Shown: one piece after another, positions 41,880 through 50,485 of the stretch
How positions within the stretch are numbered: position 1 is the stretch's first letter
How the letters are laid out: each line of letters opens with the position of its first letter
Source: JADLHS01 sp964553795
Lineage (GTDB): Bacteria > Verrucomicrobiota > Verrucomicrobiia > Limisphaerales > JADLHS01
Direction: 5' to 3'
Length of the DNA stretch: 64,000 bases
Assembly: GCA_964553795.1 (NCBI GenBank)
Contig: CAZKMR010000012.1
Coordinates: forward strand, 1-64,000
Program-made: the position numbers and the translations under genes
The notes under the pieces: generated by a model
The model's database searches: none
What the model saw: the letters and a program-made list of their open reading frames with translations, nothing else
What the model was told of the DNA's origin: nothing

Positions 41880-42800
41880 ATGACGCGCGGCAAAATTCTC
41901 GTGATTCGCGGCGGAGCGATCGGGGATTTTATCCTCACGTTGCCGGTGCTGGCGGCGTTGCGGCGCCAATTCCCCGGTGCGCATCTCGAAGTGCTGGGGT
42001 ATCCGCACATCGTGCAATTGGCGCGGGCGGGCGGGTTGGTGGATCGGGTGCAGGCGATTGAGGCGCGCGGGTTGGCGAGTTTTTTTGCGCGTCAGGGTGA
42101 GTTGCCGGAATCATTGCGCGATTACTTCTCCGAGTTCGATATCATCATTTCCTACCTGTACGACCCGGACGAAATTTTCAAAACCAATGTGGCGCGCTGC
42201 ACTGCGGCGCAATTCATTGTCGGGCCGCATCGTCCGGACGAAGCCCAGCGCGTGCATGCAGCCGAAGTTTTCCTCACACCACTGGAGCGGCTGGCAATTT
42301 TCGACGCGGAAGCAGTGCCGCGGTTGCAATTAGGCGGCGTCTCGCCGGAGCGCAAACCGCAATTGGCGTTGCATCCCGGTAGTGGCAGCGAGCGGAAGAA
42401 TTGGCCGGAGTCCAAATGGGCGGAGTTGCTCCAACATCTGTTGGCCCGGACGAAGCTGAATCTGTTGCTCGTTGGCGGCGAAGCGGAAGGAGAGCGGTTG
42501 CAAAAGCTCGCGGCGGCGCTGCCGCCCACGCGCAGTCAGGTGGCGCGGAATTTACCGTTGCCGGAACTGGCGCAACGGTTGCAGGCGTGCCTGGGTTTCG
42601 TGGGGCATGATTCGGGAATTTCGCATCTGGCGGCGGCGTTGGGATTGCCGAGCATCGTGTTGTGGGCGGACACGCGGGAAGAGATTTGGCGACCGCTTGG
42701 GGAGCACGTGCAAGTGGTGCGAGAGATGGCCGGGTTGCCGCAGTTGCGGGTGACCCAAGTGGCGCGGGAAATCGGCTTGTTGTTGAATCTGGAGGTTTGA
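41880..42800 (+). CDS. family 9 glycosyltransferase (heptosyltransferase-like)
   Basis: The 306-residue protein has the GT9 layout: KILVIRGGAIGDFILTLPVL at the N-terminus (acceptor-side Rossmann fold), ALHPGSGSERKNWPESKWAEL in the middle (ADP-sugar domain) and GHDSGISHLAAALGLPSIVLW near the C-terminus. The family transfers heptose or another sugar from a nucleotide-activated donor to the lipopolysaccharide core. It would act at the inner face of the inner membrane. ATG 41880 is the only plausible start. It is followed by a phosphate-regulon promoter region. Confidence 0.9.
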   Translation: MTRGKILVIRGGAIGDFILTLPVLAALRRQFPGAHLEVLGYPHIVQLARAGGLVDRVQAIEARGLASFFARQGELPESLRDYFSEFDIIISYLYDPDEIFKTNVARCTAAQFIVGPHRPDEAQRVHAAEVFLTPLERLAIFDAEAVPRLQLGGVSPERKPQLALHPGSGSERKNWPESKWAELLQHLLARTKLNLLLVGGEAEGERLQKLAAALPPTRSQVARNLPLPELAQRLQACLGFVGHDSGISHLAAALGLPSIVLWADTREEIWRPLGEHVQVVREMAGLPQLRVTQVAREIGLLLNLEV

Positions 42801-42838
42801 ATAGTAGTTCTCGTCGGTCAGAGCATTCACAGTTGGGT

Positions 42839-42889
42839 TGTCACACAATCGTAACAATGTCGCCTTATTTGCGTAACGCGATTGTCACA
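42839..42889 (+). promoter_or_regulatory. five-unit, 11-bp-phased Pho-box-like array upstream of the porin gene
   Basis: Seven-base units start at 42839 (TTGTCAC), 42850 (TCGTAAC), 42861 (TCGCCTT, degenerate), 42872 (GCGTAAC) and 42883 (TTGTCAC), exactly 11 bp apart. PhoB boxes are 7-bp direct repeats separated by 4 bp, with consensus half-site CTGTCAT; the outer units match 5 of 7 bases. The array ends 33 bp before the porin start codon. Confidence 0.68.
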
Positions 42890-42922
42890 GTTTGCGGTCG
42901 AACTCGGAACTTCAATTGCATA

Positions 42923-44290
42923 ATGAACAAACAAAAATGGACGGCGGGCCTCGTCGCAATCGCGGCGCTGGCGGGTTACACGACGAACGGTCACGCGCAA
43001 AGTGTCGATTCGTTGCTCGATAAACTCGTGGACAAAGGCGTGCTCACGGTCCGGGAGGCCAATGAGTTGCGCGAAGAAACGGACAAGGATTTTGCCAAGG
43101 CGTACTCGGCCAAGAGCGGCATGCCGGATTTTGTGACCGCGTTGAAGTTCAACGGGGACGTGCGCGGGCGCTACGAGAGTTTCTACTTCGAGAATCCGAA
43201 CGGCACGGACCGGCATCGGTTTCGGTACCGGCTGCGCTTCGGTGTGGTGGCGTCGCTGGCGGACAATTTTGAAGCGGGCTTCAAGCTGACTTCGTCGGAG
43301 CCGGCCAGCGGTGGCAGCGGCGGCGATCCGATTTCCGGTAACAGCACGTTTCAAGACAACGGTTCGAAGAAGTTCATTTATGTGGACCAGGTGTACGCGA
43401 AGTGGAAAGCGTTGAACACGCCGGAATGGCAGGGTGCTTTGACGATCGGGAAGATGGAGAATCCGTTCGTGTTCTCGGATCAGGTGTTTGACGGAGATTA
43501 CACGCCGGAAGGCGCGGCGGTGCAGTTCGGTTACAACTTCAACGAACAGCACAGTTTGAAATTCAACGGGGGTGCGTTTGCGCTCGACGAAATCGGCGCT
43601 CACAGCGAAGACCCGTATCTGTATGGCGGGCAAGTGCGATTGGAATCCGCGTGGAACAAGCATTGGTCATCGTCAGCGGGCGTGGCCTGGCTGGCGATTG
43701 ACAATGAGCAGGCGTTGGCGGGCACAGTGAACGGCACGGCGCCGGTGCCGAATCAAAATCGCGGCAACACGCGCGGCGGGGCCGGAAACACGACGGTGGG
43801 GACGCTGGCCAATGCGCTGGTTTACGATTTTCATCCGGTGATTGCCGATGCGGCGGTGACCTACACTTTGGAAGAATTCTGGCGGTATAAAGCGCCGTTC
43901 CCCATCAAGTTCGGAGTCGATTATCTGCACAACCCCAACGCCGGTGCGGATAACGAAGGTTGGTCCGCGGGCATCACGTTCGGCAAAGCGGGCAAGAAGG
44001 GTTTGTGGGAAATCGGTTATCGCTACAAATATCTGGAAGCCGACGCCTGGTATGAGGAGTTAGTGGATTCGGATTTCGGCGCGTTTTATCAGACGGTGCC
44101 GCCGGGCGACTCGGGGAATTACGGCGCGGGCACAAATGTGAAAGGGCACGTGCTCAAGGCGGCTTATTCGCCTTACAACGCGCTGACCCTTGGCGTGACG
44201 GCGCTTTTCACCGAACTGATTAACGGCAGTCCCGTGGGAGTGGACAGCCAGACGACCCGAGTGCAAGTGGATGCGGTGCTGAAATTTTAA
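42923..44290 (+). CDS. putative phosphate-starvation porin (16-strand-type outer-membrane protein)
   Basis: The 455-residue protein has a signal peptide (GLVAIAALAGYTTNGHAQS). A short N-terminal helical segment follows (SVDSLLDKLVDKGVLTVREA), a coiled-coil or peptidoglycan-associated region. Then come alternating amphipathic strands with Tyr, Trp and Phe (FNGDVRGRYESFYFENPNG, YRLRFGVVASLADNFEAGF, YIDQVYAKWK-like segments), and a C-terminal Phe typical of outer-membrane barrels. The family is that of putative porins (OprP/O-like placement, no direct homology claimed). The upstream Pho-box-like array and the downstream pst genes suggest a phosphate-induced outer-membrane channel. ATG 42923 precedes the signal peptide; the open frame from 42662 overlaps GT9. 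Confidence 0.82.
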   Translation: MNKQKWTAGLVAIAALAGYTTNGHAQSVDSLLDKLVDKGVLTVREANELREETDKDFAKAYSAKSGMPDFVTALKFNGDVRGRYESFYFENPNGTDRHRFRYRLRFGVVASLADNFEAGFKLTSSEPASGGSGGDPISGNSTFQDNGSKKFIYVDQVYAKWKALNTPEWQGALTIGKMENPFVFSDQVFDGDYTPEGAAVQFGYNFNEQHSLKFNGGAFALDEIGAHSEDPYLYGGQVRLESAWNKHWSSSAGVAWLAIDNEQALAGTVNGTAPVPNQNRGNTRGGAGNTTVGTLANALVYDFHPVIADAAVTYTLEEFWRYKAPFPIKFGVDYLHNPNAGADNEGWSAGITFGKAGKKGLWEIGYRYKYLEADAWYEELVDSDFGAFYQTVPPGDSGNYGAGTNVKGHVLKAAYSPYNALTLGVTALFTELINGSPVGVDSQTTRVQVDAVLKF

Positions 44291-44308
44291 TTGTCACGGT
44301 AACGTCAC
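44291..44308 (+). promoter_or_regulatory. Pho-box-like direct repeat upstream of pstS
   Basis: TTGTCAC (44291-44297) and ACGTCAC (44302-44308) are separated by 4 bp, matching the 7-4-7 geometry of a PhoB site. It begins immediately after the porin stop codon. Together with the ribosome binding site gaggag before pstS, it implies that pstS has its own promoter. Confidence 0.7.
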
Positions 44309-44353
44309 AAGCAGTTCTCAACCAAATCAGTCAAATTAGAGGAGAAATAGATT

Positions 44354-45202
44354 ATGAAAAAAATTACGCAAATCATGTTGGTAGCGGTCGGGGTGTTCGG
44401 AGCGGTGGGATGTGCGCGCGGCGACATCACGGTTAAGGGCTCGGATACGATGGTGATTTTGGCGCAGAAATGGGCCGAAAATTACATGGCTCAGAAGCCC
44501 GCAGTGAAGATTCAAGTGACCGGTGGTGGGTCGGGCACGGGCTTTGCAGCGTTGCAAAATCGCACCACCGACCTGTGCAATGCCTCGCGCAAAATCAAAT
44601 CCACCGAAATCGCCAAGTGCATCGAAGCGTTTGGCAAGCGGCCGACGGAATATAAAGTCGCGCTCGACGGATTGTCGGTTTACGTGAGCGAAGAGAATCC
44701 AATCAAGGAACTGACGGTGGATCAGTTGGATCTCATCTTCAACGGCAAGGTCAAGAATTGGAAGGAAGTGGGTGGCCCGGACGCGCCCATCACCGTTTAC
44801 AGCCGGGAAAACAGCTCGGGTACATACGAATTCTTCAAGGAACACGTGTTGAAAGGGAAGGATTTCGTCGCCAGCGCCCAAACGATGCCGGGCACGGCAG
44901 CGGTGTTGCAAGCGGTGGCCAAGGATAAGAATGGGATTGGTTATGGCGGCGCGGCGTATGGTGCCGGCGCGAAACACCTCCTGATCAAGAAGGATGAGGG
45001 GTCACCGGCGATTGAGCCGACCGAGGAGAACGTCGTCAACGGCACGTATCCGATCTGGCGGCATTTGTTCATTTACGTGAATCCGGCGTTGGATAAAGGC
45101 GAAGTGGCCAGTTACCTGAGTTGGATTCGCAGCGATGCCGGGCAAAAGGTCGTGAAGGAAGTCGGCTACTTTCCGTTGCCGGCAAACTTGCGGGAAAAAT
45201 AA
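44354..45202 (+). CDS. pstS: phosphate ABC transporter substrate-binding protein PstS
   Basis: The 282-residue protein has a signal peptide with a possible lipobox (GAVGCARG). The PstS fold follows: ITVKGSDTMVILAQKWAEN, GGGSGTGFAALQN (phosphate-binding loop), DLCNASRKIKSTE and YSRENSSGTYEFF (the second phosphate-contact loop). It binds phosphate in the periplasm and hands it to PstCA. Ribosome binding site gaggag lies upstream. The gene precedes pstC by 99 bp, with a stem-loop between them. Confidence 0.94.
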   Translation: MKKITQIMLVAVGVFGAVGCARGDITVKGSDTMVILAQKWAENYMAQKPAVKIQVTGGGSGTGFAALQNRTTDLCNASRKIKSTEIAKCIEAFGKRPTEYKVALDGLSVYVSEENPIKELTVDQLDLIFNGKVKNWKEVGGPDAPITVYSRENSSGTYEFFKEHVLKGKDFVASAQTMPGTAAVLQAVAKDKNGIGYGGAAYGAGAKHLLIKKDEGSPAIEPTEENVVNGTYPIWRHLFIYVNPALDKGEVASYLSWIRSDAGQKVVKEVGYFPLPANLREK

Positions 45203-45252
45203 TCACGCGCACTGACTGCACGATTGCTTCCCGATTTTCCTTTAGTCAACAT

Positions 45253-45288
45253 CGGGGCGGCGTTGGACTCAGAATCCGGGCCGCCCCG
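45253..45288 (+). promoter_or_regulatory. stem-loop between pstS and pstC
   Basis: A perfect 9-bp stem (cggggcggc, 45253-45261, and 45280-45288) with an 18-nt loop is followed by ttag. It would allow more PstS than PstCAB, by partial termination or by protecting the pstS transcript end. There is no long T-run, so partial termination is only one option. Confidence 0.6.
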
Positions 45289-45301
45289 TTAGTATCAACC
45301 G

Positions 45302-46489
45302 ATGCCGCACACACAACATCAAGGCAAACGCAGCCACGGCTGGATGGGCATTCATCGCGGCCACAAGGCGCGGCCCATGGAATGGCTCGCGGAGCGTTTC
45401 ATTTTCTTCGTCTCGCTTTCGACGATTCTGATGGTCTTCCTGATCTTCGTGTTTGTGGCGCGCGAGGCGTTGCCGATTTTTCTGGGCAAGGAGGACAGCG
45501 CGTTGATCAAACCGGTGATTCCTCCGGAGGACATGGACAAACTCAGTCCGGAGGAATTGCGCACCTATCTGGATTTGTCGAAGGACAAGTTTGCGGCGAT
45601 GGATCGGGAGACGTTGCAAGTGTTGATGGAGGTCAAAGTCGAAGCCCAGAATGAAATCCCGGATCGTTATCGCGACGACCCGGATGCCACGCTCAACACC
45701 ACGAAATGGAGCGCCATGGTGCAGCCGCGCCAATGGACCGGCTACGACGAGCCCGTGTACATCTGGCAGCCGGTCGGCAACATTCACAAATACAACATCG
45801 TGCCGCTGATTGTCGGAAGTTTGAAGATCACGCTGGTGGGATTGATATTCGCCGTGCCGCTGGCGGTGGGAGCGGCGATTTACGTGTCCCAATTGGCGCG
45901 CCCGCGCGTGCGCGAAGTGGTGAAACCGGTCATCGAATTGCTGTCGGGGATTCCTTCGGTAGTGATTGGATTCTTCGCGCTGCTGGTCATGGCGACGGTG
46001 CTGCAAACGGTGTTCGGCTATCAAACCCGATTGAACGCGTTCGTGGCGGGCATCGCACTGAGTTTCGCGGTGATTCCGCTGGTGTTTTCGATTGCGGAAG
46101 ATGCGTTGACGAGTGTGCCGCGCAGTTACACGCAGGCGGCGCTGGCGCTGGGCGCGTCGCGCTGGCAAACGGCATGGCAAATCGTGATGCCGGCGGCGCT
46201 GCCGGGCGTGTTTGCGGCGGTGGTGCTGGGGTTCGGGCGCGCGATTGGTGAAACCATGATTGTCTTGATGGTGTGTTCGGCGAGCGTGATGTCGTGGAGC
46301 ATTTTCGATTCGGCGCGCACGATTACCACTACGATTGCGGCCGAAATGGCGGAAGCGGTCGCGGGGGGACATCACTATCGCATTTTGTTCATGCTCGGCG
46401 CGGTGCTGTTTGCCGTGACCTTTGTTTCCAACATGATTGGGGATGTGGTGATTCATCGGTTGAAAAACAAGATGGAGGGTAAACGATGA
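45302..46489 (+). CDS. pstC: phosphate ABC transporter permease PstC
   Basis: The 395-residue protein has an N-terminal cytoplasmic segment, a first helix (FIFFVSLSTILMVFLIFVFV) and, unusually, about 100 hydrophilic residues before the second helix (IKPVIPPEDMDKLSPEEL to WQPVGNIHKYN). The permease core contains the EAA-type loop ALALGASRWQTAWQIVMPAALP that contacts PstB. It forms the transmembrane channel with PstA. Its stop codon overlaps the start of pstA by 4 bp (46486-46489). Confidence 0.93.
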   Translation: MPHTQHQGKRSHGWMGIHRGHKARPMEWLAERFIFFVSLSTILMVFLIFVFVAREALPIFLGKEDSALIKPVIPPEDMDKLSPEELRTYLDLSKDKFAAMDRETLQVLMEVKVEAQNEIPDRYRDDPDATLNTTKWSAMVQPRQWTGYDEPVYIWQPVGNIHKYNIVPLIVGSLKITLVGLIFAVPLAVGAAIYVSQLARPRVREVVKPVIELLSGIPSVVIGFFALLVMATVLQTVFGYQTRLNAFVAGIALSFAVIPLVFSIAEDALTSVPRSYTQAALALGASRWQTAWQIVMPAALPGVFAAVVLGFGRAIGETMIVLMVCSASVMSWSIFDSARTITTTIAAEMAEAVAGGHHYRILFMLGAVLFAVTFVSNMIGDVVIHRLKNKMEGKR

Positions 46490-47460
46490 ATACGATTCCT
46501 CCGACCGGCTTGATCGTTCCCGCTGAACCCGGCCGGCATTTCCGTGCAGAAAAGTTCGATTTCTGGTCGTTCTTTTTCAGCGGTCTGACCGGGATGGCCA
46601 CGTTGCTGATTCTGGCGATTCTGGCGGTGATTCTCGGGAACATCATTCTTAACGGCTGGCCGGGAATGACCTGGCATTTCATCAGCACGATTCCGAAGAA
46701 GGATTTTTTTGATCCGGCTACGACGGGCGTGTTGCCGATGATTGTCGGCACGACGATTCGGGTGTTCGTGATGACCATTTTCGTGCTGCCGATTGGGGTG
46801 ATTACAGCCATCTATCTCACCGAATATGCGTCCACGAGTTCATACGTCACCCGCATCATTCGCGCCGCCGTGAACAATCTGGCCGGCGTGCCATCAATTG
46901 TTTTTGGCCTGTTCGGACTGGGATTTTTCATCAACTTCGTGGGCCGCAACATGGACGAGCTGTTGCAAAACCCCGGACCGGTCTGGGGACAACCCGCCGT
47001 GTTATGGGCGTCATTGACGCTGGCGGTGATGACGTTGCCGGTGGTGATTGTGGCGACGGAAGAATCGTTGAAAGCCATTCCGCCCGGCTTGCGCGAGGCG
47101 AGTCTGGCGCTCGGCGCAACGAAGCTGGATACCATTTGGAAGGTCGTATTGCCGCAGGCGTTGCCGGGCATCATGACGGGCGGCATTCTCGCCGTGAGTC
47201 GTGCGGCGGGAGAAGTAGCGCCGATTCTGTTCACGGGCGTGGCCTACTACATGGCAACGTTGCCGACGAGATTGAGCGATCAGTTCATGGACCTCGGTTA
47301 TCACGTTTTCGTGTTATCCACGCAATCGCCGGACATCGAACGCACGCGGCCGATTCTTTATGCCACCGTGCTGGTGCTGTTGCTGCTGACGTTTGCGTTG
47401 AACTTTGTCGCCATATTGATCCGCGCCCGGGTGCGAAAAAAACTTCGCGCGCTGGGTTGA
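46486..47460 (+). CDS. pstA: phosphate ABC transporter permease PstA
   Basis: The 324-residue protein has six helices and an EAA loop (REASLALGATKLDTIWKVVLPQALPG, between helices 4 and 5). The segment IVGTTIRVFVMTIFVLPIGVITAIY is typical of PstA. It overlaps pstC by 4 bp (ATGA) and precedes pstB by 9 bp. It pairs with PstC and PstB at the inner membrane. Confidence 0.94.
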   Translation: MNTIPPTGLIVPAEPGRHFRAEKFDFWSFFFSGLTGMATLLILAILAVILGNIILNGWPGMTWHFISTIPKKDFFDPATTGVLPMIVGTTIRVFVMTIFVLPIGVITAIYLTEYASTSSYVTRIIRAAVNNLAGVPSIVFGLFGLGFFINFVGRNMDELLQNPGPVWGQPAVLWASLTLAVMTLPVVIVATEESLKAIPPGLREASLALGATKLDTIWKVVLPQALPGIMTGGILAVSRAAGEVAPILFTGVAYYMATLPTRLSDQFMDLGYHVFVLSTQSPDIERTRPILYATVLVLLLLTFALNFVAILIRARVRKKLRALG

Positions 47461-47469
47461 TTTCATTGT

Positions 47470-48291
47470 ATGTCTGAATCTGTGTTGCCCAAACTTGCAG
47501 TCGCATCAACCGCCCCGTCCGCCGCGGAGGGGGCGGGCGCGCCGTTAATCGAAATCGCCGATTTGTCCCTGTATTACGGGGCGGCGCGCGCCTTGCAGAA
47601 TATTTCGCTGAACATTCGCGAGCGGGTGGTGACGGCGTTCATCGGTCCGTCGGGATGCGGCAAATCCACGTTGTTACGCTGCTTGAACCGCATGAACGAT
47701 CTCATCGACAGCGTGCGGATTGAAGGCACCATCAAAATCAGCGGTCACGACGTCTATGCTTCCGATGTGGATGTGATCGAACTGCGCAAACGAGTCGGCA
47801 TGGTATTCCAGAAATCGAATCCGTTTCCGAAATCCATCTACGACAACGTTGCCTACGGGTTGCGGATTCAAGGTGTCAAAGCCAAGAGCGATCTGGATGC
47901 GGCAGTGGAACAGAGCTTGCGGGGCGCGGCGTTGTGGGACGAAGTGAAGGATCGGTTGCACAGTAGCGCGTTGGGGTTGTCCGGCGGTCAGCAACAGCGG
48001 CTGTGCATCGCCCGCGCCATCGCAGTGAAACCGGAGATCGTGTTGATGGATGAGCCGGCCAGTGCGCTCGATCCGATTGCCACCTCGCGGGTCGAAGATT
48101 TGATTTTGGAATTGAAGCAGCGGTTCACGATTGTAATTGTGACGCACAACATGCAACAGGCGACGCGCATCTCGGATGACACGGCGTTCTTTTACATGGG
48201 CGAATTGATTGAAGCCGGGCCGACGCAGAAGATTTTCACCAAGCCGAAGGAAAAACGGACGGAAGATTACGTGACGGGACGATTTGGTTAA
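47470..48291 (+). CDS. pstB: phosphate ABC transporter ATP-binding protein PstB
   Basis: The 273-residue protein has Walker A GPSGCGKST, a Q-loop (VGMVFQKSNPFPKSIYDNVAY, typical of PstB), signature LSGGQQQRLCIARAIA and Walker B VLMDEPASALDP, with the H-loop in IVTHNMQQA. It hydrolyses ATP to drive phosphate import. The N-terminus has about 25 extra residues before the usual start of the family, encoded from ATG 47470. Confidence 0.96.
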   Translation: MSESVLPKLAVASTAPSAAEGAGAPLIEIADLSLYYGAARALQNISLNIRERVVTAFIGPSGCGKSTLLRCLNRMNDLIDSVRIEGTIKISGHDVYASDVDVIELRKRVGMVFQKSNPFPKSIYDNVAYGLRIQGVKAKSDLDAAVEQSLRGAALWDEVKDRLHSSALGLSGGQQQRLCIARAIAVKPEIVLMDEPASALDPIATSRVEDLILELKQRFTIVIVTHNMQQATRISDDTAFFYMGELIEAGPTQKIFTKPKEKRTEDYVTGRFG

Positions 48292-48388
48292 TGGAATGCG
48301 TAGACTTGCTCTTAACCCCTTTCTTATTCCTATGGGAGAAAGAGTGCGGTTAGGCGCGCGATGTTTTTGGCAGAACTCTTGAACGACT

Positions 48389-49060
48389 ATGGAACGACAT
48401 TTTGACCAGGAATTGGTGGAGCTGAAGCAGAAACTGCTGACCATGGCGAGCCACGCGGAAAAAGCGGTCGGCGACGCGGTCAACGCACTGGTGAACCGCA
48501 ATCTCGACCTCGCCCTGGCCGTGCGGGCCAACGACGAAGTGCTGGACCGGTTCGAACTGGAAGTGGACGAAATGGCGATCGGGCTGTTGGCCAAGGCGCC
48601 GTTGGCGAGCGATCTGCGGTTGGTGACTATTGCGTTGAAGCTGTCGCAGAATCTCGAGCGGGTGGGGGACGAGGCGGCGAAGATTGCCAAGCGCGCGCGG
48701 GATTTGAGCAAAGAACCGCCGCTCAAGTTGCAGTTGGAGTTGCCGAAAATGTCCACGCTCGCGCTTGGGTTGCTCAAGAGCGCGTTGGATGCTTTTGTGC
48801 AAAGGGATTCGGCAACCGCGCGGGCCGTGATTCCGCGCGACAAAGAAATCAACGCGCTGCACAAGCAAATCCAGGCCCAGATTGTTGATCACATGAAGCA
48901 GAGTCCCGACCACATCACACGCTGCTTGCATCTGTTGGTGGCGACCAAGAGCCTCGAACGGATTGCTGATCACGCCAAGAACATTGCCGAGGAAGTGGTG
49001 TATTTGTGCGAGGCGCAAGATATCCGCCACGGTGGAGGCGCGGGCGCCGTGGCGCGATAG
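48389..49060 (+). CDS. phoU: phosphate signalling protein PhoU
   Basis: The 223-residue protein has two three-helix bundles, each with the E/D metal-binding motif (NLERVGDEAAKIAKRA and SLERIADHAKNIAEEVVYL). PhoU couples the Pst transporter's state to the PhoR-PhoB regulators and restrains phosphate uptake. It begins 97 bp after pstB on the same strand. No phoR or phoB gene is in the window, so the Pho-box readers must be elsewhere. Confidence 0.94.
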   Translation: MERHFDQELVELKQKLLTMASHAEKAVGDAVNALVNRNLDLALAVRANDEVLDRFELEVDEMAIGLLAKAPLASDLRLVTIALKLSQNLERVGDEAAKIAKRARDLSKEPPLKLQLELPKMSTLALGLLKSALDAFVQRDSATARAVIPRDKEINALHKQIQAQIVDHMKQSPDHITRCLHLLVATKSLERIADHAKNIAEEVVYLCEAQDIRHGGGAGAVAR

Positions 49061-49165
49061 TGAGGGGGGCGGTGGCGGCCAACTGGCCTCCCGGTCCGCG
49101 GGCATTTTTATTCCCATTGATAAATCTTCCGGACTTCCGCCACAATGCGGACATCGGATCAATGC

Positions 49166-50440
49166 ATGAACCCTTCTGCTGTTGAGATTCTCGCCACGGT
49201 TTTGTTTGTCATTGCAGTGCTGCACACGTTTTGCGTCAAACGATTCGCGCATTGGGCGCATCGTTGCGCGCCGGGGTCGGTGGGGCAGAATTTGCTGCAT
49301 TTCCTGGCTGAAACCGAGGTGGTGTTTGGGCTGTGGGCGGCGGCTTTGTTCCTGGGCATTGCCGCAGTGACGCGTTCGTTTCACGAGGCCATCGTTTACA
49401 TAGACGGGCTGAATTTTACCGAACCGAAGTTCGTATTTGTGATCATGGTGGTGGCGGCGACGCGGCCGGTGGTGCAATTGGCGGAGCGCTTTATCGCGCT
49501 GGTGGCGCGGTTGCTTCCGTTCAAGGAAGGGCTGGCATTTTATGCGGCGGCACTGGCCGTGGGGCCGTTGCTGGGGTCTTTCATCACTGAGCCGGCGGCG
49601 ATGACGTTGCTGGCGCTGGTGCTGAAACGCCGGTATTTCGACAACGGCATTTCGGTGCGGCTGGCCTATGCCACGTTGGGATTGTTGTTTGTGAATATCT
49701 CCATCGGCGGCACGTTGACGCATTTTGCGGCCCCGCCGGTGTTGATGGTCAGCGGCAAATGGCATTGGGCCACACCGTTCATGCTGGAGACGTTTGGCTG
49801 GCGGGCGGCAGCCTCCTGTTTTGTGTCGTGTGCGTTGGTGGCCGGATTTTTCCGGCGCGAACTTAGTGCCATGGTTATGGTGCGGGACCAGAGCGCCGGA
49901 GTGCCGGGCTGGCTGACGCTGTTGCACGTGGGCACGCTGATTTTAGTCGTCGCGTTTGCGCATCATCCCGATGTGTTTTTTGGTGTGTTCATCCTGTTTC
50001 TCGGGTTGGTGACCGCCACGGGGCGGCATCAAGACGCCTTAAAACTGCGGGAGGGATTGCTGGTGGGATTTTTTCTGGCGGGTCTTGTCACGTTGGGCGA
50101 TTTGCAGGCTTATTGGCTCAAGCCGCTGCTGGCGCGACTGGACGGGAACGCGATGTTTTATGGCGCCACCATGCTGACGGCAATTACCGACAATGCCGCG
50201 TTGACTTATCTGGGGTCGCTGGTGGAAGGGATTTCGGACGAGTTGAAGTTCGCCCTGGTGGCCGGGGCGGTGACGGGCGGGGGCTTGACGGTGATTGCCA
50301 ATGCCCCGAATCCGGCGGGTGTAGGCATTCTTCACAGTGCCCGGGTGTTCAAGGGCGAGGGAATCAGCCCGCTGGGGTTGTTGGCCGGAGCGATTGGGCC
50401 GACGGCGGTGGCGATTTTGTTTTTCTGGATTTTGCATTGA
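49166..50440 (+). CDS. putative Na+/H+ antiporter
   Basis: The 424-residue protein has about eleven hydrophobic helices with the segments GPLLGSFITEPAAMTLLALV, NISIGGTLTHFAAPPVLMV and TAITDNAALTYLGSLVEGI. The acidic and Asn residues (ITEPAA, ITDNAAL) are in places typical for cation transporters. This matches the family annotated as putative Na+/H+ antiporters (Pfam Na_H_antiport_3). ATG 49166 was taken; ATG 49145 is also in frame. It lies between the pst genes and the convergent mrp operon. Ion specificity is inferred from family annotation. Confidence 0.8.
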   Translation: MNPSAVEILATVLFVIAVLHTFCVKRFAHWAHRCAPGSVGQNLLHFLAETEVVFGLWAAALFLGIAAVTRSFHEAIVYIDGLNFTEPKFVFVIMVVAATRPVVQLAERFIALVARLLPFKEGLAFYAAALAVGPLLGSFITEPAAMTLLALVLKRRYFDNGISVRLAYATLGLLFVNISIGGTLTHFAAPPVLMVSGKWHWATPFMLETFGWRAAASCFVSCALVAGFFRRELSAMVMVRDQSAGVPGWLTLLHVGTLILVVAFAHHPDVFFGVFILFLGLVTATGRHQDALKLREGLLVGFFLAGLVTLGDLQAYWLKPLLARLDGNAMFYGATMLTAITDNAALTYLGSLVEGISDELKFALVAGAVTGGGLTVIANAPNPAGVGILHSARVFKGEGISPLGLLAGAIGPTAVAILFFWILH

Positions 50441-50485
50441 TGCGTGGCAAAGCGGTCCGCTTGGTGCGACGATGGGGAGAGTGTT

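Noticed and set aside
42662..42922. N-terminal extension of the porin into GT9.
   Set aside because: It overlaps the GT9 C-terminus and the Pho-box-like array; the signal peptide starts at 42923.
48350..49927. A 525-codon minus-strand open frame over phoU and the antiporter.
   Set aside because: It is antisense to two well-supported genes and has low-complexity composition.
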